64,000 nt of DNA from Anthoceros angustus (taxonomy: Eukaryota > Streptophyta > Anthocerotopsida > Anthocerotales > Anthocerotaceae), in assembly GCA_010909165.1 (NCBI GenBank), contig VJWM01000019.1:930001-994000 (forward strand), written 5' to 3'. A program made the translations under genes and the position numbers. Under the pieces are notes generated by a model. That model did not search any database. It was given only the letters and a program-made list of their open reading frames with translations, and was not told the DNA's origin. Below are positions 20,495-31,600 of the stretch, piece after piece; position 1 is the first letter of the stretch; the number at the start of each line of letters is the position of its first letter.

Positions 20495-20935
20495 TCAGAT
20501 ACAATCAACCTCTTCAAGAGTCTTAGGGGCTTCGATAGGGGAAACAACCCGATCATCCGCAGTGTTGTAACACAATTTTAGTTCCACCGCCGCTCGCAAA
20601 CAGTTGTCACCCACCGCCAAGTTGCGCTTCTCGAGCACAAACGGTTGAGGCACACAATCCTTATCCAAGCTCGCGCAAGTGAAAAGTCCTCGCATCGTAC
20701 ATGCCCTCCTCGACAATCTTGTCACATTGGTTTTATGCCGAACATGTCACACAAAGACCCCGCACGCTTCCATCAAGACTTCTCTAACCATAGATGTGTC
20801 ATCCGGAGAATGGAAGACCACACCGGTCCTCCTACGAATCCTCGAAACAAACACGTAGCCTATCCACATCGCGACACACCTCGATCGTGAAGCAAAGTTT
20901 TCCAATCCTACATCCCCACCATCGGGCATCAGCAC
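20495..20935 (-). pseudogene. Methyltransferase motif X region of gene A, left copy
   Basis: The minus strand reads VVFHSPDDTSMVREVLMEAC near 20820-20760, then LDKDCVPQPFVLEKRNLAVG, AAVELKLCYNTADDRVVSPI and EAPKTLEEVDCI, where the frame departs. It is a shortened copy of 21235-21690; motif I itself is not readable here. Confidence 0.5.
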
Positions 20936-21234
20936 ACCCGGAGGAGGGTGCTCTTCCCTCCTTCACTTGCTCCGCATCCCCAAGGACCATTGAGTTGTCG
21001 CTGCGGTGCTTCACCACTTGCCATATGACCCTTGGTCTCGAGCTTCCTCGTTGGTCTCGCTTCAACGACACATATGAACCCCGAGCACCACCATGTTGTT
21101 CACCATGGGCTCCTTATTGAACGTCTTTCCGCCTCCATAGCGCTCCTCGCCCACCTCCTCCTCTTCCGTCCAGTCCATGGAATTGATTCAAGGTCCATGA
21201 ATTGAGCGCTGGGATCCACATCAATGAAATGACA

Positions 21235-21979
21235 TTACGGCGAGCATGCTATCATACCCGATCCTGCGCACCCGTCCAGCACCCAATCTCCCTCTACTCT
21301 ATACAGCTGAATCAACCTCTTCAAGAGTCTTAGGGGCTTCTGATAGGGGGAAACAACCCGATCATCCGCAGTGTTGTAACACAATTTTAGTTCCACTGCT
21401 CGTTCGGCAAACACAATTGTCACTCCACCGCCAAGTTGCGTCGGTTCTCTGAGCACAAACGGTTGAGGCACACAATCCTTATCCAAGCTCCTGCGCAAGT
21501 GAAAAGTCCCACGCATCGTCACTGTCCTCTGACAATGTTGTCACATTGGTTTTATGCCAGTAACATGTCGTCAGCACCCCTGCACGCTTCCATCAAGACT
21601 TCTCTAACCATAGATGTGTCATCCGGAGAATGGAAGACCACAATACGAAATACAGGATGTGGTGATGCCTTTGAACCGCATGATGACCCCTTCAAACTCG
21701 CCTTGGTAAATCTTGTGTCATACTCGTGATTGGGGATCTAGATCCAAGCCTCGGGAGGTCTAACAACAACAAAGCATACGGTCGGGGCTCTACAAACCGG
21801 GCCATGTTCACTATGTTCCACACGATCCCGACCTTGCCGGGTTTTTCGGCTTGGAGTCGCTCACGATTGTCATCGCTTATCCTCGTGTGGTCGATTTCAA
21901 GGCACGTTGCGACTCCTCCATCCGCTTCCAAGCTCGGCCTTGAATATGTGCTCCTTGAAGTTCTCGTAGGGCACCCCAC
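21235..21979 (-). CDS. Amino-DNA-methyltransferase domain of gene A (best copy)
   Basis: Read N to C on the minus strand: YALLLLDLPRLGSRS at about 21780, a candidate motif IV (DLPR where DPPY is usual); RIVVFHSPDDTSMVREVLME in a neighbouring frame at about 21640; LDKDCVPQPFVLREPTQLGG; KLCYNTADDRVVSPYQKPLR; LLKRLIQLYRVEGDWVLDGC; AGSGMIACS. The KPxxLLKRLIxLY..EGDxVLDxxAGSG block is a strong match to motifs X and I of beta-class N4/N6 amino-methyltransferases: the KP helix, then the Gly-rich S-adenosylmethionine loop. Motif IV first and X-I last is the beta order. The product would methylate adenine or cytosine in DNA; specificity cannot be read. Several frameshifts separate the blocks. Confidence 0.65.
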
Positions 21980-23284
21980 TCAAGGCAAGTGTTGGCACGC
22001 ACATGAAAGACACATCCCCACCTCAAATGCAGCGGCCTACCGCTCGAATGTAATGGTGTGAATGCCTCCACTTTCCATGACTTATAAGGACAAGAAGCAC
22101 AAGAGAGAAACTCGATTTGGGTATAGCTAAGTGTTCATCGAGGACCCAGATTTTTGAAGGCAGGAAGTTACTAATTTGATTCACCATGCGAATCGGGATA
22201 TCGTTCTGAACCTCTTCAAATGTCTCACGGTGCAAACTCGCGACTGTTGCAGCGTGTTGATCAACACACGGATTCCACTGGGGTTGGGCGGTGTGAATGG
22301 TGTGGAGGGCAAAGGAGCACGACATGTCGGTGTACTTGGTGGTCAAGGATAAAATTGGAGAAAGTCATATTGCTACATGTGTGAGGCGGTGTTAGTGCAG
22401 CTATCTGTGAAAGCAGTTGAACATCGCTGTGTTTCGAAGTTGGATTGTCACATGACATCCATTGTCATCTTCGTTCACCGGCTGTTTTATCTCGTGGGTT
22501 TACAACATACACAGTCTTCCTAGCGATTAGGAACGATTTGGTGTATCTGCTGCATCATGCGAATGGACGCCGCACGCGCTTCTTTGAAATCGGTCCGTTG
22601 TTTCTGTGAAATCCATACCTTGCACGATTGTGCGACCGACATGATCTCGCTCATCAAACACCGGCGGCAATCATCTGCGAACACATTCTCGAATCGTCAC
22701 CACTCCCATGCTTCCTAGCTTGCGTGCTCCACCAACACCGTGTTCGTTGTCTAGAGTCGCTCCGGGGACCTTGCTGATGTGTTTGTTGTGTTCATAGCCT
22801 TTGCTTGCATGCACGTTCTACGGTGCGATACCACCGGTGTCCGGTGCTTAAGACCACACCGGTCCTCCTACGAATCCTCGAAACAAACACGTAGCCTATC
22901 CATCGTCGACACACCTCGATCGTGAAGCAAAGTTTTCCAATCCTACATCCCCACCATCGGGCATCAGCACACCCGGAGGAGGGTGCTCTTCCCTCCTTCA
23001 CTTGCTGCTCCGCATCCCCAAGGACCATTGAGTTGTCGCTGCGCTTCACCACTTGCCATATGACCCTTGGTCTCGGGCTTCCTCGTTGGTCTCGCTTCAA
23101 CGACATATGAACCCCGACCATGTTGTTCACCATGGGCTCCTTATTGAACGTCTTTCCGCCTCCATAGCCGGCTCCTCGCCCACCTCCTCCTCTTAGTCGG
23201 TTGTCCATGGAATTGATTCAAGGTCCATGAATTGAGCGCACAGGATCCACATCAATGAAATGACATTACGGCATAAGCCCAATT

Positions 23285-24190
23285 TCATACCCGATCCCGA
23301 TCCTGCGTCCAGCCAATCTCCCTCTCATTCTGGTGAATCAACCTCTTCAAGAGTCTTAGGGGCTTCGATAGGGGAAACAACCCGATCATCCAGTGTTGTA
23401 ACACAATTTTAGTTCCCTTTGCGTTCGGCAAACTTGTCACTCCACCGCCAAGTTGCGTCGGTTCTCGAGCACAAGCGGTTGAGGCACACAATCCTTATCC
23501 AAGCTCCTGCGCAAGTGAAAAGTCCCACATCGTAAATGCTGTCCTCGACAATCTTGTCACATTGGTTTTATGCCGGTAACATGTCTCACGGCACCCCACG
23601 CTTCGGCACTTCTCTAACCATAGATGTGTCATCCGGAGAATGGAAGACCACAATACGAAATACAGGATGTGGTGATGCCTTTGGATGACCCCTTCAAACT
23701 CGCCTTGGTAAATCTTGTGTCATACTCTCGTGATTGGGGATCTAGATCCAAGCCTCGGGAGGTCTAACAACAACAAAGCATACGGTCGGGGCTCTACCGG
23801 GCCATGTTCACTATGTTCCCACAGTATCCCGACCTTCTTTGGGTTTTTCGGCTTGGAGTCGTTCACGATTGTCATCGCTTATCCTCGTGTGGTCGATTTC
23901 AAGGCACGTTGCGACTCCTCCATCCGCTTCCAAGCTCGGCCTTGAATATGTGCTCCTTGAAGTTCTCGGTGGGGCACCCCACTCAAGGCAAGTGTTGGCA
24001 CGCGCACACATGAAAGACACATCCCCACCGTGCAAGCGGGCGTTCTCTGCCGTTGAATGCGGTGTGAATGCCTCCACTTTCCATGACTTATAAGGACAAG
24101 AAGCGGGAGAAACTACGATTTGGGTATAGCTAAGTGTTCATCGAGGGAGTTTTGAAGGCGGTGGAAGTTACTAATGATTCACCATGCGAT
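23285..24190 (-). CDS. Methyltransferase domain of gene A, right copy
   Basis: The same segment as 21235-22150, joined here to the upstream part of gene A: HCETFEEVQNDIPI and LDEHLAIPKS-type sequence (24230-24110), then an Arg/Trp-rich piece, motif IV region near 23760, FHSPDD region near 23640 and motif X (SKPLRLLKRLIH) near 23370. Motif I is out of frame at the end. Because it is contiguous with ParB-like sequence to the right, this copy best shows the domain order of the complete gene. Confidence 0.55.
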
Positions 24191-24340
24191 AATCGGGATA
24201 TCGTTCTGAACCTCTTCAAATGTCTCACAGTGCAAATGCTTGGCGGTCACATGGATGAGGTTGAGTTTTTGGCCTTGTCCACCCACACGAACATTTGTTT
24301 CAATGTCAATTCTCCACCGGGACTTTCATGCATGTTGTCT

Positions 24341-24655
24341 TCAAGTTGTTGTTCCCCAGATCGCTCGATGCCTGAAACACTTCCATACCCTCACCGGTAT
24401 ACTAAGCTCCTTTGTGTCAATGACCAAGTTTGCTCTAACCGCTGTTGTCTTCCTTGAATTCTGCGCCTTGACTGTTTGTGAGAGCCCGAGCTGCCCACCG
24501 CTGCAAGCTTGCCTCCACTTCTCAAAGATTTCATCCACGCATTTCCACACCTCATCATCAACCTTCGCAACACAATAATCCAAAGGTCCGGTTATCCACG
24601 GTGATAGTGACCTTAGGTCCATGCTTGGTCGCATCCCACTTAGGAACCCCGCCAC
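24341..24655 (-). CDS. Gene A linker between ParB-like and methyltransferase parts
   Basis: The frame contains MRPSMDLRSLSPWITGPLDY, CVAKVDDEVWKCVDEIFEKW and TTAVRANLVIDTKELSIPVR. The central part is a predicted helix with Trp and acidic residues. Position and frame-linked neighbours place it inside the minus-strand ParB-methyltransferase gene. No domain recognised on its own. Confidence 0.45.
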   Translation of the reverse strand: MAGFLSGMRPSMDLRSLSPWITGPLDYCVAKVDDEVWKCVDEIFEKWRQACSGGQLGLSQTVKAQNSRKTTAVRANLVIDTKELSIPVRVWKCFRHRAIWGTTT

Positions 24656-24789
24656 CGGGCATATATCTCCAACTTCCGCCTAAGTCACACTTCACCCATC
24701 GCCTAGCTCGGCCTTCATCTCGATTCGATGTACCTCACACGGTCGATGAAAGTAAAAGTCTTCCGGCATCCGCAATGGTGTTGTGATCT

Positions 24790-25400
24790 GGCAACTAACC
24801 TCATCTCCTCATTTGTGAGGCCGAAGAACATATGCATCCATCCACTGCATCTTGAACCAATGGATACAAGTCGGCTAGTCTAGATCGCTGGAAGGAATGA
24901 TTCCTCCCAATACATAAAATTTGTACACCCCGATCCACCTTATCCATGTCAAAGAAGTTCTTGTTGGGACACCGGGCGGGTCTACAATGACAATCATGGG
25001 CAGCACACCACCCACGTGGAATGCTTCATCTTTTGCATCAAAGCCTCCACCCAAGCCAGTCTAGCTTACGACCTTGCCAAACCGACATAGTTCTTCCGGA
25101 GGTCTACAAGCTGATGGATGCTTTAACGTGGACTCCCATACTCTTTTCCCGCAATTGCCTCCTCGCAACATCTCTCTCCTCACCGGCCGCCGCAGCCGTC
25201 ATCCGTGGCTACGACCGTCCTTGGCCTTCTCTATGAACTTTGGGAGCTCTTCCGCCCCTCTCGGACATCATGTGCCATTCGTTTGCCGCGCACTTGTTGA
25301 CCTTCCCACCCCGCCGTCCTCCACTTGCGACTCTCAATCCCTTCCTCTTTTTCCTCGATTGTCTACCCGAATCGATGACGGCTTGAACCCTTCGTGCCAT
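24790..25400 (-). pseudogene. ParB-like domain, left copy (eroded)
   Basis: A frame-shifted copy of 26222-26830. It supplies the end missing from the right copy: after the ParB box it reads WMHMFFGLTNEEMRLVARSQ, which resembles the (V/I)xxGLTxEEARxLAxxxN segment following the box in ParB-like proteins and matches YCGLTLQEMRVLATDHN in gene C. Confidence 0.55.
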
Positions 25401-26179
25401 GGATGACCCAAATCCCGGTCCGTTGCATCCACCTCGCCCCATCGTCATCTTCCACGTCTTCGTCGTCGGGGCTGGATATGATCCACCGGCCTCGGGCCAT
25501 CACCGAATGCCATCGCCAAACCCCTCATTGTCTGGTCCCCACCCGCATCCTCATCTTCGCCTTCGTCGGCTAGAGAGGTTAGGGTGACATCATCATGCCC
25601 CATGGGCTAGGAAAAACCTGCTCGGAGTGTGGGCGGACTGTTGCTTGGACTCAAGCACCGGACGTCCGTGGCTCGCAACCCCTCTTACCGAAGCTTTCAT
25701 TTCGCAAACTAGTTGTCAAACGTGTCCCGCTGGAATTATATTTTGTGCCACCACCTTTTGTTGCGTTTCACGCGGGCAGATCATGCATATCGATGGCGGT
25801 TAACGACACCGGCAGTGATGGATTTGCTCGATCCCATTCCGCACTAGGAGTTGCCATTTGATTTCCACTGCAGATGCCATGCTAGGGGCCTTCTCGCAAC
25901 AAGATGCCCTTTCGATGTAAGCAATGCATCATCCGCACACCTTCTAAACATTGCTGGTGCAAAGCCTTGTGGAAGACACGATGTCCATCACCGTGTCGCA
26001 ATGCCTCCAAAAGTTCTTGCCTTTTCCGCTCCGGTTGGCACGCCACAATGTCAAAGTTCTTCACCGCAAGATGTATACTCTAATCCATTGCGGGTCCGAC
26101 GAAGAGGCTCCTTGTGCTTGAGCGGATCGAATATGACGTACACCGCTCATCCTTCATCGATCGCGTGAAAACAATCGCT

Positions 26180-26830
26180 CCCACATTTCTTTTTGGTGTG
26201 GTTGTGATCTGGCAACTAACCTCATCTCCTCATTTGTGAGGCCAAGAAGAACATATGCATCCATCCACCTGCATTTTGAACCAATGGATACAAGTCGGCT
26301 AGTCTAGATCTGGCCTGGAAGGAATGATTCCCTCCCAATACATAAAATTTGTACACCCCCCGATCCACCTTATCCATGTCAAAGAAGTTCTTGTTGGGAC
26401 ACTGGGCCGGGTCTACAATGACAATCATGGGCAGCACACCAGCCACCCACGTGGAATGCTTCATCTTTTGCATCAAAGCCTCCACCCAAGCCAGGTCTAG
26501 CTTACGTACCTTGCCAAACTGACAAAGTTCTTCTGGAGGTCTACAAGCTGATGGATGCTTTAACGTGGACTCCCATACTCTCTTTTCCCGCAATTGCCTC
26601 CTCGCAACATCTCTCCCACCCGCATCCTCATCTTCGTCTTCGTCGTCATCCGTGGCTGACTCCTTGGCCTTCTCTATGAACTTTGGGAGCTCTTGCCCCT
26701 CTCGGACATCATGTGCCATTCGTTGCTTCGCCGCGCACTTGTTGACCTTCCCACCCCGCCGTCCTCCACGCTGATTGCCAGGACTCTCAATCCCTTCCTC
26801 TTTTTCCTCGATTGTCTACCCGCAAGAATC
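26180..26830 (-). CDS. ParB-like domain of gene A (best copy)
   Basis: The frame 26222-26719 has an acidic stretch (DDDEDEDEDAGG, residues 24-35), a conserved lead (RKLDLAWVEALMQKM) and the ParB-like core: VLPMIVIVDPAQCPN, then GVYKFYVLGGNHSFQARSRL (residues 121-140). GGNHxxxA is the ParB/sulfiredoxin-fold signature (GxxRxxA in bacterial ParB), which binds or cleaves nucleotides in partition and nuclease relatives. Gene C carries the same box (VLGGNHTFVAMQ). Together with the methyltransferase part downstream on the same strand this gives ParB-like then beta-methyltransferase, an arrangement also known in phage and bacterial ParB-MTase proteins. Function in this element is unknown; targeting of methylation to the element is one possibility. 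Confidence 0.6.
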
Positions 26831-27216
26831 GGATCGACGGCTTGAACCCTTCGCGTGATGCACCAAATCCCGGTCCGTTGCATCCACCTCCGCCCCATCG
26901 TCATCTTCCACGTTCGTCGTGGGCCCGGATATGATCCACCCTCGGGCCATCACCGAATGCCATCGCCAAACCCCTCATTGTCCCGGTCCCCACCCGCATC
27001 CTCATCTTCGCCTTCGTCGGCTAGAGAGGTTAGGGTGACATCATCGCAGCCATGGGCTAGGAAAAACCTGCGGAGTGTGGGCGGACTGCTTGGACTCAAG
27101 CACCGGACGCGGCTCCGTGAACCCTCTACCAAGAAGCTTTCATTTCGCAAACTAGTTGTCAAACGTGTCCATGGAATTATATTTTGTGCCACCACCTTTT
27201 GTTGCGTTTCACTGCA

Positions 27217-27736
27217 TCAGATATGCTGGCGGTTGCCAACGACTGCAGTGGATGGATGATCCCATTCCGCACTAGGAGTTGCCATTTGATTTCCACTCGC
27301 AGATGCCATGCTAGGGGCCTTCCTCTGCATGCCCTTTCGATGTAAGCAATGCATCATCCGCACACCTTCTAAACATTGCTGGTGCAAAGCCTTGTGGAAG
27401 ACACGATGTCCATCACCGTGTCGCAATGCCTCCAAAAGCTCTTGCCTTTTCCGCTCCGGTTGGCACGCCACAATGTCAAAGTTCTTCACCGCAAAGATCA
27501 GTATACTCTAATCCATTGCGGGTCCAAGAAGAGGCTCCTTGTGCTTGAGCGGATCGAATATGACGACACCGCTCATCCTTCGTGATCGATCGCGTGAAAA
27601 CAATCGCTCGCACATTTCTTTTGGTGTGGTTCGCATCATCCTCCATCGACACATACAAGAAGAGCAAGTCTTGATTGGGTCGTTGCACCGTCCAACTTCT
27701 CTTTGTAATGTCAAATGGCGAGATCATCTTGTACAT
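27217..27736 (-). CDS. Gene A segment upstream of the ParB-like box
   Basis: Two linked frames: ISPFDITKRSWTVQRPNQDL, LFLYVSMEDDANHTKRNVRA (27476-27736), then in the next frame IFDPLKHKEPLLGPAMD, and KNFDIVACQPERKRQELLEA, LRHGDGHRVFHKALHQQCLE, GVRMMHCLHRKG (27217-27489). The second frame is duplicated at 25882-26064. The regular, uninterrupted residue pattern suggests real coding sequence. No family recognised. Confidence 0.5.
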
Positions 27737-27999
27737 CCGTGGATCAAGTCAATATCGGACCGCTTGTAAGGACTCGGAAAGATGCCTTGGTCGGGGATGC
27801 TCTTGTGGAAAGACCCGCATCGTGGCGCAGCTTTGAGTTGTCCTTGGAGTCCGGCTGGGTCCGGGCTCCGCCTGCTCAAGGCCCGTGAGTCTGCTCTTCG
27901 CGCCTTTTTTCTCCACCGAGGCCCCGCGATTTGTTGGAGTCATTCTTCCGCTTGAGCCCTTGGAGGAGCCATTCGTATGCAACTATGAAAGAAGTGAGA

Positions 28000-28450
28000 T
28001 CACGAAGTGTTTAGATTGTTAAAAGTCGATACTGCATGAGCTGCAACTTCTCGAACACGGATGCTGGTGTGCGAGCGGGTTGATGCTCTGACGACTAGCC
28101 CACCCTGCACCCTCGAGAGCAAATTGCACGCGGCCGATGAGGAGGTCGAGGTCTCGACATCTGCATGCCGCCCCGCCTCCGATGGACAAAGTGCGGGTGA
28201 TGTGAGCGACCGTTTTCTCCGGTCGCGCAATCTCTTGCTTTTCCGCCCACACATAAGCTAGATGGAAATACACATCTTCCCGCCAAAGCGAGAATGAATC
28301 TATACCATCCGAAAGGGGAAGGTGGGGTCGTGCCGTCATGAAGGAAGACACAGGCAAGGCGTGCTCGTAATCAAGCAACTCCTTAAATGCTTTGTCGCAT
28401 GACCGTGTTTTGCCATTGTCGGCTAATGTGGCAAATGCAATATTGAGCAT
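28000..28450 (-). CDS. Probable N-terminal exon of gene A, unrecognised
   Basis: A 143-codon frame opens MLNIAFATLADNGKTRSCDK 20 bp from an intergenic hairpin and continues AFKELLDYEHALPVSSFMTA and SFSLWREDVYFHLAYVWAEK. Beyond about residue 90 it becomes low quality (Cys/Arg/Ser-rich) and probably leaves the true frame or enters an intron. It is the rightmost minus-strand frame before the divergent plus-strand transposase gene, so it may be the first exon of the ParB-methyltransferase gene. No domain recognised. Confidence 0.4.
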
Positions 28451-28468
28451 ATTCTAAGGTATATGCTA

Positions 28469-28508
28469 GTTATGCCACGGCTAAAATAGTGTTCAGCGGT
28501 GGCATAAC
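28469..28508. promoter_or_regulatory. Intergenic hairpin between divergent genes
   Basis: GTTATGCCAC (28469-28478) and GTGGCATAAC (28499-28508) are a perfect 10-bp inverted repeat; past one mismatch GCT/AGC pairs as well. It lies between the minus-strand frame ending at 28450 and the plus-strand transposase-like gene. It could be a regulatory palindrome or the trace of a small element end. Confidence 0.55.
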
Positions 28509-28613
28509 GATGGGCACCTAGAGTGATTCAGCATCCACCGACTAGCAGCTGTACACAGCCGCCGTTTCCTACCAGCCGCAAAGTGGGCACCTCGACTTCA
28601 TTGCCAGCATTTA

Positions 28614-31600
28614 GTGCGAAGGCTTATTTCGGCACGGAAGCCCGCGAATTGTATCGAGTCTTGCGCATCCACTTCTCATCCACCTTGCGCATCCCCTCCT
28701 CCTCCCGGACGCCACGCCTCCGTGAGAGCAATGGCCAACGACAGCAGACGGCGTGTTCGATTTTGCAAATTTCGCCGCGGTCGATGCATGTCATTCCGAA
28801 CGGGTGGCCATGAGTCCGACGACTCAATTGTTGATCTCGCGATGATGCACAACCCGCGTCGTAGTTTTAGAGGATGATTCACAGGCTATGGCGGCCGCGT
28901 CGACAGGCATAGTCCTTGAAGAGACACTGGTGAAAGCAGACTTCACAACGGTGGAGAGCGGCGATGTGCGTGTTCCGATATGGAGGGGGAACGGAGGATA
29001 TGGTTGCCGATGGGGACCTTTTTTCCAGACGATCCTGCAATGCGTGAGGCGGAGAGGATCGCACAAGAGGAGCTCGTGCGCTTAACCGGATGTCCGGTGC
29101 TCGACGCAGACGCCGCGACGCAGGGCCCGACCGTGTGCCACCACGAGAGGCAGGACCGCACCATCCATCCGGACTTCTTCGATCACCATGGGCGCATCGC
29201 GAAGATGTACCTCCGGCGACGGGCGTAAACCGGATAACACCTGGACGCCCTGCCGGCGACAAGGTCGGCCTCCAGCGGATGTTGTGGGCGGGTCCCAGGA
29301 ATACTATCGAGAATGTGCTACACCTGTGAACACCGGGCAAGACTCGATGGAGAGTGTTGCGAGTCTCCGGACTTTGGTGAGAAGATCCATGATTGTTGAT
29401 TTTGGGCTTGGCTTGGAAACAATATCGCACGCGGGTGATGGCGGAGTTGCAAGTACCGGGAGTCGCCCAAGAGCTAATGTGGTCCGTGGTCCCGGATCTT
29501 TGTTTGGTGATTGTGATGCCATCCAGCTTGGAGTTGCTCGAGATGATGCCTCGCGCACATCCGGCCAAAGGTGAGGATCTGCGTGCAACGAGCGCACGAC
29601 GCTGCGTAAAGTACCTCCGGCCGAGCTAGAATGGATTTGGTCTTAGAGAAGCATTGTTCCAGGCCAAGTTGTGCGCCGATTTAAAGCGGCATTGTTGTGA
29701 CAAAAATGTTTAGAGCGTGTTGGCCATTCAAATTGAAGGTGATTCGTAGCATTCTTCCGCATGACAAAAGGAGAGCAGAACAGCATTTGCAAGACCATCG
29801 GATCCGATCAAGACGAAGAGGAGTTGTTGCCCATAGTATGGATAAACCGGATTCCACATGGGAAGAAAGTGTGTGTGAGGGCTTTCATCGGGTTTTCGCA
29901 TTGGGTCACTAAGATACAAGAATGCAAACCAGGGTAGTGAAAAATGTTAGATGGACCGTAGGCTACGGTCTCGCAAAGCAGCCAACGCCATATGGATTAC
30001 ACGTCATGTGGATGGACGTTTTCTTCAAAGGTCGGCGGAAAGATCGCCGAATCGGAAGTCTTCAACTTGCACTCAGACACGAAGAGGAGATCTTCATTGA
30101 GTATGCCGTGCAGCGTAATGCATTGTGCTCCACGCTTGTTACGCTACTTTTGCAAGCTTTGGATGAAGTATTTCGGTGTTAAAATACCACGTGCAACCGG
30201 TTTTCGATCTGCGGCATGCGATGACCTAAAGAGGAAAATAAAAGACGCAGGTCGGATCACGACAAGGTGAGATGGCGGTCCTTATTCCAGGTCACCGGAT
30301 GTCCGCACCGAACTTTGGCGCAACCCCATGGCCTCACACCCTTTTCTTGCGAATGAAGGCGGGGCTTGAAACAATAAACTGTGCACATTGTCGACGCCTT
30401 ATTGTTGCGTGCAGACAAGAATGTGGAGCCGAGTCCACAGAGAACAACAATGTAAGAGCGAAAATGGCGCACCGCACAAGTGCTTGGGCGGCTAAGTTCA
30501 TTGGTATTGCCATAGATGGTATGGACCAAAACAGAGTTGCCCCATTACCGCAGAGATTGCCAAAGACGGTTGATTCCGGAGCCCTTGTCGGGCTTCACGT
30601 TCTAGGTGTGCTGGTGTTCAACTACTTGGTGCGCACAGTGTATTTGAGTTTCGAATGTGAGAAATGATCCGAATGGAATCTGAGCCGTGATTCAAGATGT
30701 TATCAATACAGGAGGGCCGCCCCTATTCTATACTTGCGGATGGACAACACGCTCAAAACAAGAATCGGAGGTATTGGCATATCTCCATGCTTGTGGCGAA
30801 AGGTATCTTCAAAAATCAAGGTGGGGTTTCTTCTTGTTGGCCATACCCACGATCGATTGACCAAATGTTTTCGAGGTTCTCGGTTGTGCTAGGGTTGAAG
30901 GATGCTTTCACATTGCCGAAATGATAGGGTTGCCGGAGCGGGCGACACCCCATCACCGCAGATTCACATAAAGGTGCCGACTTCAAGACCTATCTATGGC
31001 GAAGGGGATCGCGCAACGTATGACTTGCATAATCACGATTTTCAACACGTTCAAAATAACAAGGAGAAGCTGCTATCGAGAGGACGTGGTGCTAAGATGC
31101 AAGGAGTTTTCAAGTTCTGATCACTGGTCACCGGAGGGTGGTGTGCAGCTATTACGTTCAGGGGTGCCACCACGGGTGATTGTGGCACTCCATTGTTGCC
31201 GTTGGTCCCATCACATGCCCAAGGTAAAGGAAAGGGACAAGCAAAGCGGAAGGATGCCTCGATGCCCCCGATGATGGTAGTGGTAGTGTAGTGGCGGAGT
31301 CCATGAAGTAAAAGCGGGCCTAGAACGCACGGCGACATATGAATGTGGAGCAACTAGCATGGTGGGATACGTTGGGATGAGCAGTAGCAATAGCCAGAGA
31401 CTAGCGGTGGCATTCCATTCCGTTGGAGACAGAATGGTCTTGGTACACTCGCGATGAAGAAAACGAGGTACCACCTGTAGACCCTCCAGACTCAACTTTG
31501 GTTGATCCTGCAATGGCCAGACGGATTTTTGGACATGGTCGGGAGGTGTACACAGGGGCACATCGAAGTGCGGAGGGGAGGGCAAGGGCAGAGGCTCAGG

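Larger units (their letters stand above)
18985..24190 (-). repeat. Overlapping tandem copies of the gene A 3' half
   Basis: Segments of one minus-strand gene recur: the segment with GTGGTCAAGGATAAAATTGG at 19107, 19501 and 22341; TCCTACGAATCCTCGAAAC at 20021 (diverged), 20829 and 22867; the methyltransferase motif region near 20500, 21310 and 23340; ACTTCTCTAACCATAGATGT at 20776, 21597 and 23607; AGATCCAAGCCTCGGGAGGT at 21739 and 23750. Distances between copies vary (about 0.8, 2.0 and 2.8 kb), so these are overlapping partial duplications, not a regular array. Small indels separate the copies. Confidence 0.8.
24790..27590 (-). repeat. 1.4-kb tandem duplication of the ParB-like region
   Basis: 24790-26165 and 26215-27590 are the same sequence. 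Shared phrases include CAACTAACCTCATCTCCTCA at 24796 and 26215, GGTCTACAATGACAATCATG at 24979 and 26410, and CACACCTTCTAAACATTGCT at 25938 and 27361. The right copy keeps a 165-codon ParB-like frame; the left copy has many small losses. Confidence 0.85.
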
